NCBI GenBank assembly: GCA_027919835.1
Contig: JANVFP010000001.1
Location: 558,001 to 622,000, forward strand
Source of the DNA: Lentinula raphanica
Taxonomy: Eukaryota; Basidiomycota; Agaricomycetes; Agaricales; Omphalotaceae
DNA length: 64,000 bases
Reading direction: 5' to 3'
Shown: piece by piece, positions 1 through 11,864 of the stretch
Position numbering within the stretch: the stretch's first letter is position 1
Layout: every line of letters starts with the position of its first letter
Notes under the pieces: generated by a model
Told to the model about the DNA's origin: nothing
Seen by the model: only the letters and a program-made list of their open reading frames with translations
The model's database searches: none
Translations under genes and position numbers: made by a program

Positions 1-1300
1 GCAGGAGCAGTACCAGATGAAGGCATAGAACTGGATGAAGGACCCGATGAGGCAGGCACGCCGTTATTGGATTGGTCCATGTCCGTGTCCTCATCTTCTT
101 GAGTGTTCTCGCTTGGAGGAGACAAAGTCGTCACGGGTGGATTTCGAGGTGTCCTTTGATGGCCCTTAGCCTTGTTTCTGAGCTCGACAATCTCACTTTC
201 ACGTTCCGCCTGTATGAGGATGAGTGCGGAGTAGAAAGTAGATCATGGGAATGTAGTTACCTTTTCCTTCAATGCCTGGTTACACTGGCGCATCTACGAC
301 TCGTATTAACTTGAATCAGATAGATTGAGCATGAAATCACATACCAAGTCCTGAACTTGTTGCTCAAACCAGTCTTTCTCCCTCTGTGCATGCTCTTGCT
401 CTCGCACCTGGAAATGTCCGCAGATGAATCAACTAGCTAAGCTTTTGAGAATGTATGACATACCAGTTGTGCAATTTCATCAGCAGTTGGTTGTGGAGTC
501 TGCTGCTGCTGGGTGGCTCGGTTCTCCTACAATTGATTGTCAAGCAGTCACATTACATGGGCAATAGAAGAACATACGAGGACAGTGATTGACGTATCAT
601 CACCATCAGGTTTGGAACTCCCTGAAGGCATATCAGGGTCGTTCATGTGGCCTGGAGTTGAAGCCTGCGAAAACACATTAATACGAACAAGCCTCGCCTC
701 AAACAGGCCACTCACTGAAAGATCAAGGTCCATGCTGGGAGCTGGAATTTGACTGCGTAGTTCCGAAACTTCTTGTTCCTGTTATGAAAAATTCAGCATA
801 AGCCCCAAGGACTAATGAGTTGTTACCTTTAGCATAAATGATACCTTTGCTTCTTCAAGTAGCGATTCTGATTGATTCTTCGCCTCTGTCAAAAGCATAT
901 TGGCTCTCTTCAGCTCTTCGAGTTGCTGCACCAGTTGAAGATTTCTTGCACGTTCCTGTCAATCGTTAACTGAGTCAGAAGCAGAATGGAAACAGAAGTG
1001 ATCATGTACTTCATTAAGGATCATTTGTTCAGGACCTACTACCACTCTCCATTTGTCTTTCTTGTCATATGGCGTGGAGCTTGTGGTTGAAGTTGCAGCA
1101 TTGTTGTTGTCCTCCGTGTCATTATCATTGGTTCGTTTCCGTGAGTATGTTTGATAGGCCTGAATCGGCTGAGGAACTGAGGAAAGCCCAGCATCATTGC
1201 TATCCTCCGCGTCAGTATTGTTGATTCATTTCCGAGACTACATTTGATAGGCGCGTATCGGCTGAGGGCCTGAAGAAGACAGGCTTTCGATGTTGTCGCT
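1..1300 (-). CDS. Intron-rich coiled-coil protein gene, partial, runs off the left edge
   Basis: I do not recognise the family. On the minus strand a chain of exons can be read with GT-AG introns, all in phase 0: about 1199-1010, 955-845, 778-716, 664-578, 526-464, 407-345, 275-261 and 209 to the window edge. Four exons encode heptad-rich, Glu/Gln-rich helix (for example the 955-845 exon and 407-345 with EQEHAQREKDWFEQQVQDL), which suggests a coiled coil. The last exon is Ser/Pro/Asp-rich. Three exons are exactly 63 nt, 21 codons or three heptads, and one is a 15-nt micro-exon. The 5' end is lost: coding sequence runs back into a degenerate repeat with stops and then into an LTR near 1305. 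The exon chain is well supported; function and true start are unknown. Confidence 0.6.
1111..1296 (-). repeat. 93-bp tandem duplication in the coiled-coil gene
   Basis: Two adjacent copies with a period of 93 bases, a whole number of codons. The copy at 1111-1203 is open and reads through SRKRTNDNDTED. The copy at 1204-1296 has two in-frame stops (TAG and TGA) where the intact copy has TAC and CGA. The gene therefore cannot be translated through the outer copy. Confidence 0.6.
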
Positions 1301-1304
1301 AACG

Positions 1305-3041
1305 AGGTTTAAAGTCGGTTCTTAGTATAATGCCTTATGACAGGTCACTTAGCACGAACACAGAGTACGACTTCACGGATTCGTCAATCAAATTGTATTT
1401 ATAGCGAGGTGTGGGGCGTTGTCAGAGATTCCGCACTATCTTATATCTCAAGTCAAACACAGTCTTGTAAGATCTTTTAGATCAGCAATACTGGTCAGCA
1501 GAACGAAGTGACACGGATATACCAGTCGTAAGATCTGGACTAAGGGTTTTGTTTTGAGTGGCTTCCACTTGGATAAGGGGTTTTAGGCTCGGAAAGCAAC
1601 GGGGTACCAGACGTTATGGTAGACCAATCGATTCCGCTCCCGGGTGAAGCAGTACTGATCACTATTCTCAGTAAAACCTCGAAGATCACGCAGATCACCA
1701 ATCACTATTCTCAGTAAAACCTCGAAGATCACGCAGATCACCAATCACTACGTGTCAACTTGAACAGAGCCACCAAAACTCTGCACGTTCACTCGGCACA
1801 ACCTGAGACCAAGTCCTCTGTATCTCTGGAACGGAGTCTACCTTCAACTAGCAAGTGACAGACACCAAGTCAAACCACTCAAAAGTCGGGCTTATCGCGA
1901 TGAAGTAACACACTTAATCTGCAAGGTCCGGTACAGCTTAGAAGCCTTTACTCCCACGTATGGATGAAAAGGGTTACCAGTTCAGAGAGATCTGGGCGCA
2001 AAACTTATCTTATTTGTGCGGATACAGGTCTTTAAGTACACTACGAAAAGTGCAATACCCGTATTTGTCCTTGATCTAGTAGATCTAGCTATTTCTACAG
2101 ATGGAGTCCGATAATATACACTTAAATAGTAAAATATGACTGAAACAACACAAACACGCAAGGAAATAGTAAGGAAAACAGATAAAAAGATGAAACTTGT
2201 CCGTATTTTGTCGTACTTTCGCCAGATCTAGAAGATCAAGCAAGTTCCAACCATGGTCTGTGCGGCCTCCACATGCTAGGGTGCCTAACTTGTCAGAGTG
2301 GCTCCTGCCTGTGTTGCTCAAGTGTTTCCGACAAATTTGCTTCTGCAGAATAGTAGTGGTCTTCCCCAGTTAAGGAGATGGACTCGTAACCGTGGTTGAT
2401 CTCGCGGATCAGGTTGGTCTAGTCCATAGCTTTCGAACGGTATGCATATAGCCTGGTGTTCTGGAGCGGCCAACGAAGGTAAATGCTTCAGAAGTGTTTT
2501 CTGTAGGTTTCCGCACGTTTTCGTGAGTGCTGGTCAAAGCTGTACATAGCATACGCCATATCCCAGTTTAGAATGTGAACATATGCGTGTTTCCGCTGCG
2601 GGTTTCACCTGTACTGCCATGGAAATACTAGATCATCATGTTTCCGATAGTTTCCGCTACTTTGCGTAGGGTTTCCGTGCGGTAACTCGTCCGGATAGGT
2701 TCTCATTGTGTCTGATCTGCTAGATCAAGTGAAATTTCCGTCATCACAGCCAAGTACCAAACTCAGTTGTGCCGATCCGGCAGATCTTGATACTAAGTCG
2801 ATATTCCCTTGGTGTGCTTGTACCAGTAGTCAGCATTCCTGAAGGATCCCCGACCAAGGGTGCGAGCAATAGCTCTAAGTGGATATTAATGGCTGATCCT
2901 GCCAAAGGATCTGTATCCTAGCTTATACTGATACAAGTTTGACTGCTAGTTCGGGCTCACTACAGTCCTTATTGATACTATGCAACGGTCTAAGTTGATC
3001 TTTTTGATCATTGCACGCCTGCGCGGAAAAACCGCGCAACA
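1305..3041 (-). mobile_element. Isolated Gypsy LTR (about 1.74 kb)
   Basis: Read on the minus strand this matches the LTR of the large Gypsy element at 25319-26878, and its first ~150 bases match the 3' LTR start at 40430-40577. It begins TGTTGCGCGG at 3041 and ends near CCTCGTTA at 1305. It has an extra 43-bp tandem duplication around 1660-1746 that the other copy lacks. GTTTCCG-type motifs and GATCT-AGATC palindromes recur in it. I see no matching target duplication at the two ends, so it may be a rearranged end rather than a clean solo LTR. Confidence 0.8.
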
Positions 3042-3430
3042 TTGCGGAAACCAAAAACCATGTCGGAACAGTTGGGAGTAGTGAAAGAAGAAATTGGCTA
3101 AGGAGTGGAGAGGAATATGGGCACCAGGCCTGTAGAAAAAGATAAGTGTAACGTTGGAAGGCAAGACTCTTTGAACGGATTATTTAAAGTCGTTTCGGCT
3201 CCTAACTTAGATAGTGCTTCAAGTATGCCAAGATAAAGGCATATAGAGGAGAACAAAAAAGCAAAAAAAAAAAAAAGCTGCAGGCGACTTCCATTCATTC
3301 CATTCAGGTGATCAGAGGAGACTTACTTATTATCTTTTCAGAGTTTTGACCCAGGGATCGATAGGGAGGATCAGGTAGCGTCAGTCATTATTGTCTTTTG
3401 ATTGCGATTGCATGCGCCTCTGTTTTATCA
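3042..3430. other. Unassigned stretch
   Basis: No gene or clear repeat is seen. It contains a poly-A run near 3263-3278 and starts directly at the LTR edge. Confidence 0.4.
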
Positions 3431-3795
3431 GGAATGGTAGTGATCGCTAGCGAGGAAATTAAGGCATACACTATACCGCTTTCTTTGACAATGCTTCTTA
3501 ATTGTTCTTTCGTTCTGGTAGTTTAGGCATGCATATCTCATCACCTCTGTTTGTTCAGGAATGTTAGTGATTGCTAGTGGAGAAATTAAGGCATACACTA
3601 TACCGTATTCTTCGACAATGCTTCTTAATTGTTCTTTCGTTCCGGTAATTTAGGCGTGCACATCTGATTGCCTCTGTTCATTCAGGAATGTTAGTTATCA
3701 CTAGCACATCAATTAAGGCATACACTATACCATATTCTTCGACTTAATTGTTCTTTCATTCTGGTAATTTAGGCGTGCATATCTCATTCATGATC
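3431..3795. repeat. 127-bp tandem repeat, three copies
   Basis: GGAATG(G/T)TAG recurs at 3431, 3558 and 3685, a period of 127 bases. Each unit includes AATTAAGGCATACACTATAC and a TTAATTGTTCTTTC block. The third copy lacks several bases next to TTCGAC. No coding sense is evident. Confidence 0.85.
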
Positions 3796-4833
3796 ATAAT
3801 GAAGAAGTATCAAGAAAGTTTAAGGCATTGCTATCAAAGAACGCCACTAATACATTCACAAAATAATTATTGGCTTGATCCGTCGACGCTGTCCAAATTG
3901 GAAATGGGCCAGATGAGGTGCAACACTTGGTAACATTATCAGCAAACGTTGAGGGTAGGGACAATTTCACATTACCGTTTAGCAAGAGTGCAAATGCGTA
4001 TGCTGTCGCGGGCACGAGGATTGACTACATTTTGGATATTCCTGGATCCGACACGCATTACTACGAGATCCCCTGCAATGCGGAGAACCGGGTTTCTGCG
4101 TAGTTTTTTGTGTCGTTGGAAAAAGACCCTATACCGACACTGACGATATATCACGTCGATATCATGTATATATGATTGGGGAGCAGGCCAACCCTTGAAA
4201 CCACTCTCCACTAATGGGAGACGGGTTACATCTTGGTAGTGTACTAGGTGAGTGGAAACAGTGGAGATATCAATCGGAGTGGTGGTATTCAATGTCGAGA
4301 TATGGAATCCTCTGACTTGAAATGTAATAGATGCCTAGTCAATGAGATGAGAAGACTTCCAACCTCCACACACAATTTCTTACATGAGGAAGGGACTTGT
4401 GAGTTTGTGGCATATTGTAACGAGTGTGGAAGCAGCGTAATAGTGTAGAAGAAGTGTAACAAGGGTTGGAAGCAGCCTGCTGCAGTTGAACAAGGTTTCG
4501 TGAGTTGGGAATAGAGCTGGCGAAGGTACGCAGTTGCCTTGCTTTTATCAATCGCGAGGCTCCTGCGGTGAAAATCAAGAACAATTAGAACTATTATTCA
4601 CTAGTCGCGACCTGCGAATCACGCGAAATGACGCATCTTAACGCCTCTTGATGCCTTTTGATGCCTAGCCTCACAGATAGCGGTACTAATCGGATTCGCA
4701 CTGGATTCGCATCAGAATTGAGAAGCGCCGTTGGAAGAAAGACAATACGATTCAATCTAAATGGTAATTCCATACTATGATACGTTCTACTTTTCTGTTT
4801 CCCTCTCCCCCCCCTTCTCCTTTTTTCCCTTAC
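3796..4833. other. Unassigned stretch with short open frames
   Basis: Opposite strands both carry frames of about 60-106 codons around 3918-4292. The plus frame near 3940-4103 reads SANVEGRDNFTLPF and then a YYEIPCNAENR segment, faintly like the C-terminal part of a pepsin-type aspartic protease, but it ends in a stop and has no catalytic triads. I do not call a gene here. Confidence 0.25.
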
Positions 4834-5751
4834 GTGCTTCAGCTTTAGTCCGAGTGTCTTCACGCTCTTGAGCTGATCTCTGGTGATCTTCATGAACTTT
4901 GAAGAACACTGCAACAGATTCAACCTGATATTGCATTGTTGGAACAGTTTTAAGATAAATAAAAGAGCGACTTACATGGTCTACAGCTTCAGTGAGGGCA
5001 GTTGTATCTTGCGAGGCGAGGGAAATGTGGTGGTCAAGATAACGTTCTACCGCTTCCCTAGCTTTAGACTATGATATTGATATCAGCCAACTGAGAGAAC
5101 AAGATTCGGAGAACATCACATATACGATAAGCTTTCAATGAAGCTGGTGCCCAGCCAACTCTGTTGATGTTGGGATTGTTGGGCTGTGGGATAAAGATTG
5201 GACGTGCCTCCGCATCAGGAAAAATATTCTCATCTCTAGAGTCCCCAGAGATACCCCCCAATTCCTAGGCTGCCCAGAGATTTTTGTGAACTTTGAAAGA
5301 TCAAAAAACATCCTAGAGATCCTGAAAGATCCTGAAAGCATCTGAAAGCACCAGAAAGCACCAGAAAGCACCCAGAGAATTTTAGAAGCCTCAAAGAACT
5401 CATATACTCTAGGCTCTCTGAGACTACCTAGGAATTAGGGGTATCTCTGGGGACTCTAGAGACGGCGGTGTGGCATCGCAGCCAGTGTCGGTTGAAAAGG
5501 CATCATCAACTGGTGTGAGGGGAGATCCTGGTTCTTCAGAAGAGATGCCAGAGGCAGACGACATATTGACGGAAACAGGTTTGGGACATGCGTAAGGCTT
5601 CGGAGGTAGGTTATGGTGTAAAATGAGAGGATGTCTAGCCCAACGAGATACGGAGGTTGCATAGAGGGGAATGACTCGCGGTCGTGCAGCAGTTCTCGAG
5701 GTTGTGAACATTGAGATGGGCACAGACTCGGTAGTTGGAAATTCAGACATT
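4834..5751 (-). pseudogene. Small unknown gene split by a MITE
   Basis: Unknown family. On the minus strand an ATG at 5751 opens MSEFPTTESVPISMF and stays open to about 5462. There a family-C MITE (5213-5461) interrupts the frame, and coding sense resumes at 5212 with PIFIPQPNNPN. Further exons with GT-AG borders follow at 5068-4976 (SKAREAVERYLDHHIS) and 4924-4834 (VESVAVFFKVHEDHQRS), which are helical and charged. The donor for the intron before 5068 is weak, and the 3' end is not resolved because of a purine-rich run near 4800. I infer one gene broken by the insertion; alternatively these are pieces of two genes. Confidence 0.45.
5213..5461. mobile_element. Family-C MITE, right end truncated
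   Basis: The left end is CATCAGGAAAAATATTCTC followed by a CTCTAGAGTCCCCAGAGATA block. The right end carries the inverse of that block but stops before the terminal CCTGATG. The same family recurs at 11456, 12559-12758 and 58417-59571. It has no coding capacity. Confidence 0.75.
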
Positions 5752-6255
5752 GTTGGACGTAATATGCGCCGGCGCAAAGTGGGTGAAAGAATGAAAGTAG
5801 AATGAAGGACTTGGACTTGGATATCGTTTAACGAATGGCCCTTCGTAGATTCAATATTTGAAGGCCCGAATTAACAATAACCACCTATTCACATGGAGTT
5901 GTTCCGATTTTCCGCAAACTTGCTTTAACGCAGTTTGACCCCCCAATGGCAGTAGTACTTTTGATACAAGTCCTTGGAATGAAAACACAATAGAACTGTC
6001 CCTGACTGTCCTCATTACTGGTTGGACGACTTCGAATTTGGTCGTCGAAGTGCCCAAAGTGGTTTGAGCTCAAATCTGGGCATCCCTTTGTAAAAAAAAG
6101 AACAATAAGTCAATGTTAGATCTAGCGATAAAAAGAGGCATATCAATCTTACAACTCACATTCACAAACTCACAGCTATGAACATTTTCAGAAGCAACTC
6201 AGGCTCCATCGTTAGTGAGCACTGCAGATATAACCTACGCGGGACGCTCGAAGCA
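5752..6255. other. Unassigned stretch
   Basis: This lies between the split gene and a foldback element. Only short overlapping frames are present and nothing is recognisable. Confidence 0.4.
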
Positions 6256-8333
6256 CAGGATACTGTGAAGCTTTTGTAAAAAGGTCCGATGAGTTTTCGA
6301 GGAACGTTTGAAAAAACCTGCGATAACTTGGAGGGGGCTCCGGAAATGGCTCCGGGGGTGGTCATGCCTATCACCACCTATCACATAGGGCCTATATTTA
6401 CTGTTTTGGGTAATTAATAATTATCCAGATATTAAATAAGCAGTACATCTTCAAAAAAACCCGAAAATTCATTAAAAATCTAAAAAAACCAGATTAGGTC
6501 AGATCAGGGTATGTAAGCAAATGACCTCATATGATCAAAAATGATATAGGGTGAATCTAGGTACTAAAGATAGCCAAAAAAATCACTCAAAATGCTAAAA
6601 ATATTTAGGGATGGTAGAGGGCCTATTGCAGACTCCTTCCCATTCGCTCTTGCCGTTAAAAAAATTTGAGATCGAGGAACGATGGTCACCCTATATAGTA
6701 TATCGTATATCTTATCAGCTTATCAATATCTTATCAGTATTACATAATTGTTGAATTTTTTTAATGGACAAGAGCGACTGGCAAAACTTGCATGGGCACT
6801 TGTTGCACTTGTTTGGTTTCGGCGCTTAAAGACTTGTAGCGCCTGAACCTTTTGCTTGTTCATGTTCGTTCTGAGTATGAAATGAAGTTTTTTAACCATA
6901 ACTCGACTAGTAGATACTATGTCATATGAGAGGCCAGAGATTGACTTGATTTAAGCTCAGGAGATTTTGCACTAATCAGGTTCTGAATTAAAAATTAGCG
7001 CTGAAGCCAAACATGTGCAACAAGCGCCCATGCAAGTTTTGCCAGTGGCTCTTGTCCGTTAAAAAAATTCGAATCATGTATAGACACTGCCAGTAGACTG
7101 TAGGACAGCTTTCCTCATGAACTAGCATCAGTATACTTGCACTACATGAACATATGTATTGGCATTTACATAAAACACTATTATATCACACAAGATCACA
7201 GTATAGCTAGCCACACAGGTTGTAATTTCGAGTTCTCTGAATTATATCTAAAAGAATATGATATAGACAACATCCTGACACAATATTGAGCCCACACAAA
7301 AATTATTGAGTGTGCTATTAATGAATTTCGACTCAAAAACACCAAATAAGCGCCCAAAACTCATTGTTATAAGTGTGTTATAGTATAACAATAAGTGTGT
7401 TATGTATACAAGTAATATTGTTCCGACTTTTTGACTGTTAAGTGTGTTAAGTATAGCAACTGATAACACTGTTTTGAGTATTTGTTGTCAACTGTGTTAG
7501 ACATAATACATATCACTACTGTTCCGAGTTTTAGTATGTTAGGTGTGATAAGTACCAAGTGTACTGAACATATTGAGCAATAAAAATTGTTCTGAGTGTT
7601 CAAGGGTACCAGGTGTGCTAAAAATATCATGTACATTATATTTACTTAATGTTGCCAGTTTGGTGTAATTCTTAAGTGATATAAGCAATTATGAGTGATT
7701 GAGGGTGCTAGAGGTGCTAAAAATAGCATATACATTATATATTCTGACTGTATAGTGGATTTGGTATGATTTGGAGTGATAAAATTTTTTACACTTGTTG
7801 CGTATTTTTTTTTAATTTTGCGTTTTCAGAGCCAGTGAGCCACCCCTGAATTTTTTGACTATTTGTATGATTTTTTTCAGATTTTTTGCTACAAGATGAC
7901 ATCATGATCAAATTTTTCCTTTTTTGGTAATTTTGATGTGCCTGGACCTGCAATAGGCCCTCTACCATCCCTAAATATTTTAGCATTTTGAGTGATTTTT
8001 TTGGCTATTTTTAGTACCTAGATTCACCCTACATCATTTTTGATCATATGAGGTCATTTGCTTACATACCCTGATCTGACCTAATCTGGCTTTTTTAGGT
8101 TTTTTTAGATTTTTTATGAATTTTCGGGTTTTTGAAAATGTACTGCTTATTTAATATCTGGATAATTATTAATTAACCAAAACAGTAAATATAGGCCCCA
8201 TGTGACAGGTGGTGACAGGCATGACCACCCCCCGGAGCCATTTCCGGAGCCCCCTCTGAGTTATCGCAGGTTTTTTCAAATGTTCCTCGAAAACTCATTG
8301 GTACTTTTTACAAAAGTTTCACAGTATCAGCTG
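6256..8333. mobile_element. Foldback TIR element Y1, non-autonomous
   Basis: The ends are CAGGATACTGTGAAGCTTTT at 6256 and, inverted, CAGCTGATACTGTGAAACTT ending at 8333. Inverted arms of about 390 bp are readable on both sides (about 6256-6645 and 7940-8333). The interior is AT-rich and holds the motif AAATAAGCGCCCAAAACTC near 7346-7364, shared with the X family. No transposase frame is present. Flanking direct repeats are not convincing here. A TTAA-flanked MITE is nested at 6765-7058. Confidence 0.8.
6765..7058. mobile_element. TTAA-flanked MITE nested in Y1
   Basis: The element has inverted ends (T/C)GGACAAGAGC followed by ACTGGCAAAACTTGCATGGG, readable for about 45 bp from both sides. 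It is bordered by TTAA at 6761-6764 and 7059-7062. TTAA target duplication is the hallmark of piggyBac-type elements; the superfamily is inferred only from that. Confidence 0.75.
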
Positions 8334-9016
8334 GTGGCGAAGAGCCTGCCTCAAGTGGCCGTTACACTTCTCATCTTCCTTACTCTCCTCTTCAAAACTC
8401 CACGTTTGGCAAAACCTTGTCTATCCAACTGGCTCCAGCCTTTTAGTCTACAATTGGATTCGTCCATTGTAGTGTGTGGTCCATGGCTACGGCCTGGGAT
8501 GACATGACAGGGTGGAGTCTCCAGGTCTCTCAAGGATGGTGGACCACTTCAGTGTTTTCATGTCACAACGTGATTGTCAGGTCAGCACGTTGGTGCTTTC
8601 CAGGCTTGTCTTCAATCTCCATATTGCGCCGGTGCTCTCAAAGTATGGCGTAGCTCTCATAGCATGTGGAAATGGCTTGAGATGGATCGATACACTCGTG
8701 TGTGTCTTCGGAGATGACAGTGATACTAGGACTTCATGGTTATATCACAACGTTTGCTTGTACTCGAATAATGACAGAAAATAGATGTTCTAGTGCTTTG
8801 AAGCACATTACTTCTCATTCTGGGATGGGTTCTCCATAAGTTCAAGAAGAATTGGTACCTTGGTGCTAGACAAGCACATGGTGATTCTGAGCTGGTGACT
8901 GTACCCTTAACAAGCAATGTATTTGTACTGAAGACCAAGTGCTACGAATTGAGATTCCCTAGATCACCAAGCAGGTATTCCTTGTCTCTGTTATCCTCAA
9001 TATCAGTTATCCTGGT
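8334..9016. other. Unassigned host-like stretch between two foldback elements
   Basis: Higher GC than its neighbours, with open frames of up to about 100 codons that do not join into a recognisable protein. It may be a remnant of a host gene, but I cannot say which or on which strand. Confidence 0.3.
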
Positions 9017-11213
9017 CAGCTGAAGCTGTAAAACCTCCGCAAAGTAGTCCGATAAGTCTCCACCACAGCTTCGCGAAGTAACAGGACTCGCTCTCAAAGC
9101 TCAACAAACCCTTCCGGGTAGGCCAGTAGGGCTCCGGGGGGTGCTCAGCTATTTAGTATATTTAATAATATTTGATAACTCATTTATTATTTAATAGGTA
9201 TATTATAATCAATCTACTTTGCGAAGCTGTACTGCACTTCGCGAAATGACTACATTTACGGCAATCATGAAATCAGGTAAATTAGGGTTAGATCATTACG
9301 TCATTGATTTCCTTTTTGGGTTATGATATTTCTGAATAGAAAAAAGCATAGAATGATATTATTGATCTTGAGATGCTAAAACATGACAGAGGAAACCAAA
9401 AATAGCTACAATGAGGTATTGGCTACCTCAGGCACATCAAAATTGCGTAAAAAGGAAATTGGTCCAAAAATAGAACTTGATCTCATCAGATAGCAAAAAG
9501 TCTGAAAAAATCATAAAAAATACTCAAAAAATTCAGGGTTGCCTTGTTGGCCCTGAAAACACAAAATAAAAAAAAATACGCGACAAGTGTAAAAATATTA
9601 TCACTCCAAATCATACTAAATCTAGATATATATGATGTACATGTTATTTTTAGCACACCCAGTACCCTCAGACACTTAGAATGGCTTATATCATTCAATT
9701 TATTAAACTTAACACATTTGACAATGAAAAAACTCAGAACAGTAGTAATGTATATTATACTCAATACACTTAACACACTCAACAATGAAAAACCTCAAAA
9801 CAATGTTCATATGTGTTATACTTAAAACTCATAATACACTTAACAATGAAAAGTCTCGGAACAATACTAATGTATATCATACTCAACACACTTCACAATG
9901 AAAAAACTTGGCACAGTGCTCATGTGTGTTATACTTGATACACTTCATCAATCAATATAACACACTTCACAATGAAAAACTTGAAGTAGTGTAATCACTC
10001 AAAGTTATACTTGTCACACTGAACACACTTCATCAGTAAGTATAACAGGCCTATAATGGGACATTGTTATACTACAACACACATATAACAACGAGTTTTG
10101 GGCGCTTATGGGCACTTATTTGGTGTTTTTGAGTCGAAAATCATTAATAACACACTCAATAATTTTATGTGGCCTTTATATTGTGTCAGAATGTTGTTTA
10201 TATCATACCTTCCTAGATACAAATTGGAGAACCAAAAAATACAGCCTATAGAGCTGGATATATGATGATCTTTTATGATTTTACACTGTTTTGTCACGGC
10301 ACAGGTAGAGGTTTGAGAAGTCTGTAGGGACGATGCCTACGGGATTTATTCCGACCACAAGTTGTACAAGATGAGACATAATCCTTAATAAATTCTCATA
10401 CCATTGGCCAGGCGTGTGAGCTCTATATTGTGTCAGGATGTTGTCTATATCATATTCCTCTAGATATAATTCAGACAACTCAAAAATACAACCTGTGTGG
10501 CTAGCTATAGTATAATCTTTTGTATATTCCGAGTTTCTTCATTGTTATGTGTGTTAAGTATAATAAGCATTGAGTGTGCTGAATATATTGAATGATATAA
10601 GCCATTTTGAGTGTCTGAGTGTACTAGGGGTGTTGAAAATAGCATGTACATCATATATACTCAATGTATAGAGGATCTGGTACAATTTGGAGTGATAAAA
10701 ATTTTCACACTTGTTGCATATTTTTTTTTATTTTGCGTTTTCAGGGCCAACGAGATGACCCTGAATTTTTCGAGTATTTTTTATGATTTTTTCGGATTTT
10801 TTGCTACCTAATGAGATCAAGTTCTATTTTTTGACCAATTTCCTTCTTAGGCAACTTTGATGTGCCTGGGATACCCTACATGCTTCCTATATGATATTTC
10901 CCATTTTTAAACACTCATATGCACTCTCATGACCCCTGGTTTCAATATAAATGTTTTTTTCCCAAAAAGGCAAATCAATGATGCAAATCTCATCATTTTG
11001 GCTGATACCAGCATTTGTGACATTTGCCACACCGCTTTGCAAAGCTGTCTATTTTTTAATGGAAAATACAGTTAATATATATATATATATATTATTAAAA
11101 AATAATAGCCCCCAGAGCCAAAATTTGACCCTTTGAGAGAGTATCGGTGTACTGCGCGAAGCTGTGCTCAAGACTTATCAGAGTACTTCGCATAGATTCT
11201 ACAGCTATGGGTG
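9017..11213 (+). mobile_element. Foldback TIR element X3, non-autonomous
   Basis: The left end CAGCTGAAGCTGTAAAACCT at 9017 and the right end CTACAGCTATGGGTG at 11213 match the ends of the X elements at 43363 and 46407. Internal inverted arms carry periodic blocks such as AACACACTTAACAATGAAAA and a GGGCGCTTATGGGCACTTAT core near 10099. The right arm is a divergent subfamily. There is no protein-coding gene. No matching target duplication is seen. Confidence 0.75.
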
Positions 11214-11405
11214 ATACTCGAGTAGACACTTGAGTCATGATTTGAATAAATTACCTTGAATATCTGTGGCACTCGCACTCGAGTGTCTGTTACTTAGAAA
11301 CACTTGAGTATAGACTTGAGTCACAATTGCTGATTTTGAGTAATGAATATTCATGTCACGAGTGGCAAGTACACTTGAGTGTGCACTCGTGAGCACCTCT
11401 ACCCT
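11202..11405. mobile_element. Possible hAT-like MITE rich in CTCGAGT/ACTTGAG
   Basis: The right end reads inward as CAGGGTAGAGGTGCTCACGA, and the left end has a partly matching CAGCTATGGGTGATACTCGA. Inverted copies of CACTTGAGT and ACTCGAGT fill the interior. The left end overlaps the X3 end, so the border is uncertain. Confidence 0.4.
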
Positions 11406-11455
11406 GAGAGATGTTGGGAATATGATTCTAAGATCTAGTGGAACAATGCATGAGA

Positions 11456-11545
11456 CATCAGGAAAAATATTCTCATCTCTAGAGTCCCCAGAGATACCCC
11501 CCAATTCCTAGGTAGTCTCAGAGAGCCTAGAGTATCTGAGTTCAC
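11456..11545. mobile_element. Family-C MITE end fragment
   Basis: Starts CATCAGGAAAAATATTCTC and continues for about 90 bases as the inverse of the right end of the copy at 5213-5461, including the terminal part missing there. It then stops abruptly. Confidence 0.7.
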
Positions 11546-11792
11546 ATACAGTGTACACTCAGCTGAAACAGGCTAAAATAGAGAATTTTTCATACTCAGG
11601 AGCAAGGGATTAAGTGTGATGAACAAAGAGAGAGTAAGATTCTAAGTTGTGCATAGGGATCCTCCTCTACATGATATAAGCATGTGTATATTATATATCT
11701 AATATCTTCACCTCATGTATAGGGCATAGGGTGTCCGTGAATGCGGATTCCATGCATGGTCCTTATTTCATCCTGTAAGAATGAAAATAAAC

Positions 11793-11864
11793 CAGCCAAG
11801 CCAGGGATTGAACCTGGGCCTCCTGCCTTTCCAGTGCAGTGCTCTACCACTGAGCTACTGGGCC
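11793..11864 (-). tRNA. tRNA-like sequence, probably a pseudogene or SINE head
   Basis: On the minus strand a 72-nt cloverleaf can be drawn. The acceptor GGCCCAG pairs with CTTGGCT with one mismatch, the D arm is GCTC-AGTGGTA-GAGC, the anticodon stem is CTGCA/GGCAG with one mismatch, and the T arm is CCAGG-TTCAATC-CCTGG. The loop CTGGAAA places GGA at the anticodon position, but a serine tRNA should have a long variable arm and this has a short one. Internal promoter boxes A and B look conserved. A decayed or SINE-derived copy is more likely than a working tRNA gene. Confidence 0.45.

Noticed and set aside
1305..3041. Clean solo LTR from LTR-LTR recombination
   Set aside because: The two flanks do not show a 4-6 bp duplication, so a simple solo LTR is not demonstrated.
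3940..4103. Aspartic protease fragment
   Set aside because: Only a vague YYEIPC resemblance; no DTG/DSG motif and an early stop.
8202..8784. Two overlapping plus-strand frames of 90-101 codons as a gene
   Set aside because: The first begins inside the Y1 terminal repeat and the frames cannot be joined by good splice sites into a recognisable protein.
9486..9825. Frames of 93-99 codons repeated in X elements (also at 42813-43152 and 43832-44171)
   Set aside because: They are conserved only because the elements are repeats. Both strands are open, composition is AT-driven, and no motif is present.
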